NCBI RefSeq assembly: GCF_037176765.1
Contig: NC_090034.1
Coordinates: forward strand, 23,847,375 to 23,911,374
Length of the DNA: 64,000 nt
Reading direction: 5' to 3'
From: Anolis sagrei
Taxonomy: Eukaryota; Chordata; Lepidosauria; Squamata; Anolidae
Positions 45,701-57,100 of this stretch are shown here, in pieces (the first letter of the stretch is position 1; each line of letters opens with the position of its first letter). The notes under the pieces are model-generated. The model was not told the origin of the DNA and searched no databases. It saw only the letters and a list, made by a program, of their open reading frames with translations. The position numbers and the translations under genes were made by a program.

Positions 45701-48700
45701 GACCATGCTCTGGCTTATAAGAAGCACTGCCTGACTATGAAGCAAAAAGTGGGTGCTAGAAATAATATCATATGAAAGCTGACTGGCACAACCTGGGGAT
45801 CACAACCAGATACAGTGAAGACATTTATTTATTTATTTATTTATTTATTTACAGAATTTGTATCCCGTCCATATCAGCCCGGAGGCGACTCAGCCCTTGT
45901 GCTTTGCTACTCTGCTGCTGAATATGCATGCCCAGTGTGGAATACATCTCGCCATGTTAAAACAGTGCATGTGGCTCTTCATGAGACATGACACATTATC
46001 ACAGGATGTCTATGCCCTATGCTGCTGGAGAAATTCTACTGTTTAGTCAGTATCGCACTACCTGACATCCATTGGGAAGTAGCAGCCAGTAATGAAAGGA
46101 CCAAGGTATTGACATCTCCAGCCCATCCTCTGTGCGGATATTAGCCAGCAAGCCAATGCCTTAAATCAAGAAATAGCTTTCTAAGATCTACATAGATACT
46201 CGCAGGAACGCCTCAGCAAGCAAGAGTTCAAAAGTGGCAAACTAAAACTCTGAATCTTAATCAGTGGCTGAGACTGGATGAGAAACTCCCCCCTGGGCAC
46301 ACTGAAGGCTAGGCGACTTGGAAGGTGCTAAACAGACTGCGCTCTGACTGTGCCGTCGCGCCTGGGGATATTATTCTCAATAAAGGAGGGATGGACGTGG
46401 CATCTTTCCCCCAGGGGATTGCTTCTTGCCCTCCTATAGGAAACTGGAACTTTCAAGAACCCAAAAAGCTGTGGATAACTCAAAATAAGTTTTATTTATC
46501 ACAAAGTCATTAAAGCAATGAGCTGGAAAACTTCAGAGAGGTGAAGGAAAATATACGTTACAGTCTTAACTAGTCCTGGGTCCAAGATGTTTGAAGCTGA
46601 GAAGCCTCACCAAGTTTCCTCTTTCCTCAATGGCTGTGAATGCCGGAGCAAACCACAGCCCCAGTTCAGATGGCCTATGTTTTGAAGACTCAGGATCTTC
46701 CTTTGGTGCCAAAAGAACCGGTTTGAAGGCGCTTGGGTCTCCTCAATATTGTCCAGGACGATCTGGACATAAAGCATGAGCCCCAAGGGTAAAAAACCTC
46801 AGAGTTGATGCTAAGAGGTAACTTAAATCAGGGTCCTTTAGAGTCAAGCCTTTTACTCACGTCCATATGGTAGGAACTCTGATGGCAGAATGAAAAGAAA
46901 TGGAAGCTCTCCCCTCCTGCAGGAAGGGGTGGAGCCAAACAGTACTGATTGACAGCTATAAGTAACCAATCCATACAACTATACATAAGCAGGGTAAAAG
47001 GGGCAGGATTAAGCATGATACAACACTTTAAACCTTGCAACTATCAGTTTTACACATAGGTGGCGCCACTTGCGCCGTCACACTGGCACCACAAGATGCA
47101 AAGCTAACCTTAAGAAATGGGGCTACAAAGTGGAGTCCATGAGAAGAGCAAACCACAGACCACCCACTACAATGCAACCTGAGCCCTGCCGCATGCACAA
47201 TGTCAGACCTTCTCACAGTAACATCAGAGGCACTTTAAGTAGCTAGCTTCTGATCAAAGGAAATTTAGTATTAGCAAGCTTTTAACTTTGTTTGTGGATT
47301 TTGTATGCATTAAAACTATTCTCAACTCACTTCTGACATGATAAATTAATACTTTGTACAGAAAGGTCCATCCCAAAAAAGGTGGCCAGAAGATAATCAA
47401 CAGACTACTCTGATTCCATTGATCAACTCATCCCTGTTATTTAGCATCAAGACTAGAATTGCTCGTCCCCTTATCCCTATCTCTACCTCTATGAAATAGG
47501 GTATTATCTGCACTCGGTTTTAAGGGTTTTAAATGTTTGTTTTTAATACTGTCAATATTAAATTCTATTTTAATGTTAGCATATTTTAGAGTTTTAAATA
47601 ATAATGTATCAGTTTTACTGTAAGCCGCTTTGAGTCTCTCTCTCTCTCTCTCGCTCTCTCTCTCTTTTTGGTGAGAAAAAACAGGATGTAATAATGTATT
47701 TCTCCATTCATGTGTACCAATATAATCAATTTTGGCTACTCAATAAAGCAAGCAAAGGTATTAAAGGAAGCAATAGTGCAGAAACCAAGACAGAGGGATA
47801 TACCTGTGGTGTAGTGACCAGAACTGCTCCCAAAGGATTATAAGGCCGAAGAGCTTCTACAATGGCCATGTGCTCATCAGAGGTTCCGGGAGGTGTATCT
47901 ACAATCAAGAAGTCAAGCTCTCCCCAGGCGACATCAGAGACAAACTGCTTGATCAAAGCTGTAAAACAGATACACATCACTGAATGGAAAATGCATAATT
48001 TTGAACAAGAGCGCAGGAGAATCTAGAAAACATTCTTGAGATTTGCATCTGGAGATGTCTCCTGTATGAACCTGCCTGAACCTTAAAATCTTTGGAAGTG
48101 TACCTTCTTGTCTGCACTACCAGTATCAGGTATTTATTGGTGGGAAAGCTTGGATAAGTTGCCTTTTTGGAGTATCAGGATTCCCTTAGCAATGTCAATT
48201 CAGGGGTTCTAATAGAAGTGATACTCTAAGGACTAGATGTATGAACTTTACAGAAATATTCGGGTTTTTAGAGGTCAGGCTTGCTATTGTGGAAGATCCC
48301 AAGCTATATTGTCCTGATCTCTGTAAGCCGGAGAATTTCTGATTTTATTTCTGAAAAGTTCATGCTTTCAGCTCTTGTAGTAGAGCTACAAAACAAAAAT
48401 GTAAAATACCCAGTCTGAAGTTGGGGCAAAGAAGCAATGGAGAGGTGCACCCAACTTCTTGGTCCTTCCATGCGCTATCCCTGGATTTCATTCCATTATT
48501 TTCTGTCCCTGTTGAGATGACCTTCCTATCACAAAGAGTTCTTTCTTTCAGACTACCAAAGCCCAAAAAAGTTTTTCGTACCATTTTTCTTTGGTCCTCT
48601 CCAGACCACAGCATCATCTGACTTCTCCAGAAGGAAGCCAATGGACATGAGGGCAATGTTCTTGTCTTGGCCAACATAGACGGGCACCCAGCCGCTGTCG

Positions 48701-51700
48701 CACTGGTGAACTTCGTGGTCTTGGGCATTGAGCATGTAAGGGGTGCTGGGGCCACAGAGGTCTACATCCAGGATCCCAACCTGGATTGAGATATATAGGC
48801 AAGACAGGCCCTTTTCAAAAGCTGTGCAAAATCCATTACCAAGACAGAGCCAATATCTACTAGAATGGCTGTTGTTAACCCAAAGGATAAACTTGAACTC
48901 CATTACTGCCATACTAATTTTACCAGAGTGAAGGTAGACCAGGTATAGGCATACTTTGGCCCTCCAGGGGTTTTGGACTTCAACTCCCACAATTCCTAAC
49001 AGCCTACTGGCTGTTAGGAATTCTGGAAGTTGAAGTCCAAAACCCCTGGAGAGCCAAAGTTTGCCCAAACCAACATTTTCAGGGCACATTTCTCATTGCT
49101 CACCTATGTTCATTATTACATACCAAGCACTCAAGCTGGGTGTGCTGTTACACCCAGACGCTTTTAAAGACAAAACAATGATGTGCTGTTCCCTATGTCT
49201 GGGCGAACTGCCGGTGCTTTTCTTGAGAAGACTGAGATTCTCAGTAACTGAGTCTATTACAAGTTCTGAACATCAAAAAAGATATTTATTTCTCAAAGTT
49301 GCAAAGTTGCAAAAAGTTGATAAACCAAATAGATATTTCTTCTTTCTCTTCTCCACCAGTTAGCAGGCTCGCTTTTCCCGCCTTTGGCTGTTAAACTCCA
49401 GGCTTTGCAAGGCTGCAGCAGCTCCTGAGAGAAAGGCAAGGGGCAACAATTCCAAGCAACTAAAAAAGCAATGCAAAACAGTCTCCTGCGAGACGGAACA
49501 CTGGGACCATCACAAGCTGCATTAGAAAAGGTTGGCAAACAAATTGTATTCTAGTCTTGATGATGGTCTATATTAAGATATAGACCATAATAAGCAGAAC
49601 TTGAAAGAAAAAGGAGCAGTACAGCACATTCTTGTTCAATGCTCTAGAGAGAAATGCTTCTTCTAAGATACTCTGATTCTTTCTCACTGTGGGCCCCTCT
49701 CTTGCCCTGACATCCATGCTCAATCAGCATGCCCAGTTCTCATTTGAGAGTGTTGTTGTTGTCATTATTATTATTATTATGGTCAGTAATGAGGCTGCTC
49801 AGGATATTGGGTGGCAACCTGTGCTTGACAGGGTTACACTCCCCCTGAAGACACAGATCTGCAGCTTGGGGGTCCTCCAGAACTCAGCACTGATGCTAGA
49901 TGCCCAGGTGTCGGCGGTGGCCAGGACGGCCTTTGCACAGTTAAAGGTTGTGTGCCAGCTGCGACCATGCCTTGAGAAGTTAGACATGGCCACAGTGGTC
50001 CATGCCTTGGTTACATCCAGTTTGGAATTTGCAATGTACTCTATATGAGGCTGCCTTTGAAGATGGCCCGGAAACTGCAATTGGTACAAAGGTAGGTGGC
50101 CAGGCTTCTAACTGGAGCTTATTATATGGAGTGCATGATGGGGAGGCCCTCCTCTGCCAGGGAGGCCCTCGTCTCACTTCTGCCACTGTCACAAGTATGG
50201 TTGGTGGGGACGAGGGAGAGGGCCTTCTCAGTGGTGGCCCCCTGATTTTGGAACACACTCTCCAGGGAGATTAGGCAGGCCCCACATTGTCCACTTTTTG
50301 TAGAGACTTGAAAGCCTGGATGAATTAGTCCTGAGGCCCAGTCCCTACGTCATCAGTTAGTACTCAGTTCTGAACTTTCTCCACTTCCCCGTCCCTATCA
50401 TTCACTGTTTGCACTATCACTTGCTCAGCCCTTTTATAGTTGGCCATGCCCATTTTGTAGTCCTGGCCATTGGTTTTTGTTGATCCTTGTCTGATAGAAT
50501 TATAATTGCAATAAGTTTAAATTTTTATTGTTGTGTTTTAGTAAGATGTTTGTGTTTTATGATGCTTTTAAAAAAATGTCTGTATGATTTTCTTCTTGAC
50601 AATTGAAAGTTTTGCCTTACGTGTTGGGAGATTTCAACATCCATGCCGAGGCCTCTCTTTCTGGTGCGGCTCAGGACTTCATGGCTGCCATGGCAACCAT
50701 GGGCCTATCCCAGCTAATATCTGGTCCCACCCATAGTGCCGGACACACCTTGGATTTGGTCTTCAGCCAGGGATGGGATGAGGGTGACGGGATGGAGGAG
50801 CTGACCATCGCCCCATTGCCATGGACCGATCACCACCTGATCAGATTTAGACTAACTGTGCCTTCTAACCTCCGCAGGGGTGGTGGACCCATTAGAATGG
50901 TCCGCCCCAGGAGACTTATGGATCCAAATGGTTTCCTGACGGCTCTTGGGGATTTTTCCACCTCCTTGGCTAGCGACACTGTCGATGCTCTGGTCTCTCA
51001 CTGGGACAGTGAGTTGACCAGGGCAATTGACACAATCGCTCCGGAACGCCCCCTCTCGAGTAACCGAGCTAAACCAGCCTCTTGGTTCACTGAGGAGCTG
51101 GCAGCGATGAAGCGAAAGAAGAGGAGGTTAGAGTGTGGGTGGCGCCAGAATCCCACAAATCCAGCCCAAACACACCTGAATGCCTTCTTAAGGTCCTATG
51201 GTGTGGCAATAGTGGCGGCTCAGAAAACATTCATTACAGCCAATATTGCATCTGCGAAGAATTGTCCAGCTGAGCTTTTCCGAGTTGTCAGGGGCCTGTT
51301 AAATCCGCCGAAAAGCGAGGCCTCGGATAACTCGGTGGCTCGCTGTGAAGCATTTGCTCAATCTTTCGCGGATAAAATTGAGCAGATTCGGTCGGGTTTT
51401 GACGTCATGTTAATGGCAGTCTCTGGGGATGTAACGAGAACATCTGCTTGTCCAGTTTTGTTGGATTCTTTTCAATTGGTTCAGCTTGAGGATGTGGACA
51501 GGATCCTTGGAGAGGTGCGACCTACCACATGCATCCTAGACCCCTGCCCATCCTGGCTGATAAAAGAGGCCAGAGGGGGGTTGGCAGAGTGGGTGAGGTG
51601 ATGGTTAATGCCTCCCTACGGGAAGGAAAGTTTCCAGAGAGCTTAAAAGGTGTTGGCACTTCCTGGTCAGATTTAGGCTCACTGCGCCCCCTAACCTCTG

Positions 51701-54088
51701 CAGAGGTGGAGGACCCATTAAGTTGGTCCACCCCAGGAGGCTTATGGATCCGGACGGATTCCTGACGGCTCTTGGGGATTTTCCCGCCACCTCGGTAGGT
51801 GATTCTGTTGATGCCCTGGTCGCTCTCTGGAATGGGGAGATGACTAGGGCAATTGACACGATCGCTCCGGAACGTCCCCTCTCGAGTAGCCGAGCTAAAC
51901 CAGCCCCTTGGTTCACTGAGGAGCTGGCAGCGATGAAGCGAAGGAAGAGGGAACTAGAGAGTGTGTGGCGATCGGATCCGAGCGAGCCAAATCGAACACG
52001 GTTTGTGTCCTTCTTAAGGGCATATGCCGCGGCAATAAAAGCCGCAAAGAAAACTTTCTTTGCGGCCACTATTGCGTCTGCAAAGAACCGTCCGACTGAG
52101 TTGTTTCGGATTGTCAGAGGCCTTTTAAATCCCGCCACCTTAGGTGGAAGCCCTGACAATTCGGCATCTCGCTGCGAAGCTTTTGCCCGGTTCTTTGCAG
52201 ACAAAGTCGCTTTGATCCGTTCTGGTCTGGACACCATATTAAGGGCAGTCTCTGAGGTTGTAACACGAGCACCTGCTTGTCCTATTTTGATGGATTCATT
52301 TCAATTGGTGAAACCCGAGGATGTGGACAAGATACTCGGAGGAATGAGGCCTACCACGTCCATCCTAGACCCCTGCCCATCCTGGCTTCTAAAGGAGGCC
52401 AGAGGGGGATTGGCTGAGTGGGTTGAGGTGGTGGTTAACGCCTCCCTTCGGGAAGGCAGAATTCCAGCGAGCTTAAAACAAGCTATAATAAAACTGCTGT
52501 TGAAAAATCCATCACTGGACCCCACTAAATTCGACAGCTTTCGGCCAGTTTCCAATCTTCCCTTTTTGGGCAAAGTCCTGGAACACGTGGTGGCTTCACA
52601 ACTCCAGGTATTCTTGGTAGACACGGATTTTCTGGATCCGGCACAGTCTGGTTTCAGACCGGGACATGGAACTGAGACAGCCTTGGTCGCCTTGGTAGAT
52701 GATCTTCGCCGGGAGCTTGACAGGGGGAGTGTGTCCCTGTTGGTGCTGCTGGACCTCTCAGCAGCCTTCGATACCGTCGACCACTGTATCCTTCTGGAAC
52801 GCCTTGCGGGGATGGGTCTCGGGGGCACTGTTCTACAGTGGCTTCGGTCATTCCTGGAGGGTCGGTCCCAGAAGGTGTTATTGGGGGACACCTGTTCAAC
52901 CCCACAACCTTTGTCGTGTGGGGTTCCTCAGGGCTCCATACTGTCCCCCATGCTGTTTAATATCTACATGAAGCCGCTGGGTGAGATCATCCGGAGTTTC
53001 GGGGTACGGTGTCATCTGTACGCAGATGATGTCCAACTCTGTCACTCCTTTCCACCTGCTACTAAAGAGGCTGTCGAGGTCCTGAACCGGTGCCTGGCCG
53101 CTGTAACGGTCTGGATGAGGGCGAACAAATTGAAATTGAATCCAGACAAGACAGAGGTACTCCTGGTCAGTCGCAAGGCCGAACAGGGTATAGGGTTACA
53201 GCCTGTGCTGGACGGGGTCGCACTCCCCTTGAAGGCACAGGTTCGCAGCTTGGGTGTGATCCTGGATTCATCGCTGAGCCTGGAGCCCCAGGTCTCGGTG
53301 GTGACCAGGGGAGCATTTGCACAGCTTAGGCTCGTGCGCCAGCTGCGCCTGTACCTTGGGAAGTCTGACTTGGCCACGCTCTGGTTACATCCTGTTTAGA
53401 CTACTGCAACGCTCTCTACGTGGGGTTGCCCTAGAAGACGGCCCGGAAGCTCCAACTGGTCCAACGTGCGGCAGCCATGATACTAACAGGAGCGGGGCAC
53501 AGGGAGCATACAATCCCCCTGTTGTACCAGCTCCACTGGCTGCCGATCTGCTACCGGGCTCAATTCAAGGTGTTGGCACTGGCCTATAAAGCCCTAAGCG
53601 GTTCCGGCCCAAGATACCTTACTAACCGCCTCTCAGCCTATGAGCCCACGAGGACTTTGAGATCTTCCAGGGAGGCCCTGCTCTCGATCCCGCCTGCATC
53701 TCAGGCACGGCTGGTGGGGACGAGAGATAGGGCCTTCTTGGTGGTGGCTCCTCGGCTGTGGAACACCCTTCCCGTAGACATCAGGTTAGCCCCCTCCCTG
53801 TTGATCTTCCGCAGGAAGCTGAAGACCTGGATGTTTAAGAAGGCTTTTGAATAGAAGTGCAATGACTGGTAACTTGACCATAGGAATGTAACAACGGAAA
53901 TGACATCGGATTGTGAATTGGACGATGAGACGACTCGGAATGGTATTGTAGTAAGGTTGATGTTTTGATGATGTTGATAATTATGTACTGTGGATTGTTT
54001 TATTGTATGTTGTATTCTGCACCTTTTTTCTATGTTGTACACCGCAATGAGTCGCCGGTAGGCTGAGAATTGCGGTATATAAGCGTAG

Positions 54089-54123
<35 letters not shown>

Positions 54124-57100
54124 AACAAGCTATCATAAAACCGCTGTTGAAGAAACCATCACTGGACCCCACTCAATTCGACAACTATCGGCCAGTCTCC
54201 AATCTCCCCTATTTGGGCAAAGTCATGGAACGTGTGGTGGCAACACAACTCCAGGGGTTTCTGGTAGACACTGATTATCTAGATCCGGCACAGTCTGGCT
54301 TTAGGCCGGGACATGGAACTGAGACAGCCTTGGTCGCCTTGGTAGATGATCTTCGCCGGGAGCTTGACAGGGGGAGTGTGTCCCTGTTAGTTCTGCTGGA
54401 CCTTTCAGTGGCCTTTGATACCGTCGATCACGGTATCCTTCTGGGACGCCTCATGAACATGGGGCTCGGGGACACCACTTTGCGGTGGCTCCGATCCTTC
54501 CTTGAGGGTCGGTCCCAGAAGGTGTTACTGGGTGACACGTGTTCGTCTCCACAACCATTGTTGTGTGGAGTCCCACAGGGTTCAAATCTGGCCCCAATGT
54601 TATTTAACATCTACATGAAGCCGCTGGGGGAGATCATCCGGAGTTTCGGAATGAGATGTTATCTCTACGCAGATGATGTCCAAATCTGTCACTCCTTCCC
54701 ACCTGTCACCAAGGAGGCTGTCCAGACCTTGAACCGGTGCTTGGCTGCTGTGTCGGACTGGATGAGAGCTAACAAATTGAAACTGAATCCAGACAAGACA
54801 GAGGTCCTACTGGTCAGTCGTAAGGCTGAACAGGGTATAGGGTTACAGCCTGTGTTAGATGGGGTTACACTCCCCTGAAGACACAGGTTCGCAGCTTGGG
54901 AGTGAGCCTGGACTCATCGCTGAGCCTGGAACCACAGGTCTCGGCGGTGGCCGGGAGAGCTTTTGCACAATTAAAACTTGTGCGCCAGCTGCGCCCGTAC
55001 CTTGGGAAGTCAGATCTGGCCACGGTGGTCCACGCTCTTGTTACATCCCGGTTGGATTACTGCAACGCGCTCTACGTGGGGTTGCCTTTGAAGACTGCTC
55101 GGAAACTCCAACTAGTCCAGCGAGAGGCAGCCAGATTGCTCACTGGAGCGGCATACAGGGAGCATATCACCCCCCTGTTATGTCAGCTCCACTGGCTGCC
55201 GATCCAATTCCGAGCACAATTCAAAGTGCTGGTTTTGACCTACAAAACCCTATACGGTTCCGGCCCAGTGTATTTGTCCGAACGGATCTCCCTCTACGTC
55301 CCACCTCGGAGTTTAAGATCTTCTGGGGAGGCCCTGCTCTCGACCCCGCCGCTATCACAAGTGAGGTTGGCGGGGACGAGGAGCAGGGCCTTCTCGGTGG
55401 TGGCCCCTCACCTGTGGAACTCACTCCCCGAGGAGATTAGATCAGCAACCTCCGTTTTGTCGTTCAGAAAAAAATTGAAGACTTGGATATGGGACCAAGC
55501 TTTTGGACATTCTGGCAGCTAAAGGAAAGACCCGACGATAAACAGGAACTGACGGAACGGAATGGATGTACGGAACTCTGAACACTGAGCATGAGATTGT
55601 TTACTATGTATTGATGTTTTTAATCTGTTAATTGTTTAAATTGCTTTTATGTATGTTTGTATAACTGATATAGGCATTGTACTGTGCCTTCGTCTGTAAG
55701 CCACCCTGAGTCCCCCTTTGGGGGTGAGAAGGGCGGGGTAGAAGTAACTGAAATAAATAAATAAATAAATAAACCACCCTGAGTCCCTTCAGGGAGATAG
55801 GGCAGTATACAAATAAAGGTTGTTATTATTATTATTATTATTTTCTTTCCTGGCTCTCTTCTTGGCTTGAGGTGGGTTACAACATAGACTACTGCAACGC
55901 TCTCTACGTGGGGTTGCCTTTGAAGACAGCTCAGAAGCTCCAACTAGTCCAACACTCGGCAGCCATGATTTTAACAGGAGCGGAGCGCAGGGAGCATACA
56001 ACCCCCCTGTTGCGCCAACTCCACTGGCTACCGATCTGCTACCGGGCTGAATTCAAAGTGCTGGCGTTGGCCTTTAAAGCCCTAAACGGTTCCGGCCCAA
56101 GCTACCTATCTAACCGCATCTCTGCCTATGAACCCACCAGGAGTTTGAGATCTTCCGGGGAGACCCTGCTCTCGATCCCGCCTGCTTCTCAAGCTCGGCT
56201 GGCGGGGACGAGAGATAGGGCCTTCTCGGTGGTGGCTCCTCGGCTGTGGAACGCCCTTCCTACGGACATTAGACTAGCACCATCTCTAATGGTATTCCGC
56301 AAAAAGGTGAAGACCTGGATGTTTGTGCAGGCGTTTGAGTAATTTAGTGCAATCTGGTAATGGAACATAGGAATGGAACAATGGACGACGAACCTGGACT
56401 ACGCTTGGATGATGAGAAGATTGGGTACGGTTGTTTTTTGTAATAATTGTGCATTGTAATTGCTTATTGGTAATTTATGGATAATGTGTTAAGTCAGTTG
56501 TTATATGTTGTATGGAACCACTGCTGTTTCTACTGTTTTTACTGTTTGTGAACCGCCGTGAGTCGCCTTCGGGCTTGAGATACAGCGGTATATAAGCAAA
56601 GTAAATAAATAAATAAAAATAAAATAAAATACACAATCATGTTCACAGTAGTAGCAGAATTTATACACTATTTTTCCTCTGGCAAAGGAAACTTAAAAGT
56701 GGTTAACATTAAAAACCACAACAGTGTGTGAATTAAAACCTAGGAGAAAACAGTCTTATGTATTTTTGCATACTTTGAGGCTTCCAATACATAACAATCC
56801 ATATTCAGAGGACAGAATCCTCAATACCTTAGTGTATAGCTAATTAGTCAAATTTAGTTTTAGAGAAGATATGGTAGTTTCGTCTTCCTGTCTTTTCTTT
56901 TTCAGTAGGAATGCTTTCTTTGCACATTCATTTGTTAGTGCAAAAAACAAATCAATGGCAAATAAACTCCCATCCAATCCAGGCATGAAGGGAAAAAGTC
57001 AACAAATCCCTGGTAGGTCCAAAACATTCAAGAATCTCCTGGTGAAGATGGCTGCTCTAATGCAATGCTACACCACATTGTTATGGAATAATAGAGCATA

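Noticed and set aside
53701-56001. Short minus-strand frames over the L2 cluster as separate genes
   Set aside because: They are antisense to L2 reverse transcriptase and rest on AAAT and ATT tails.
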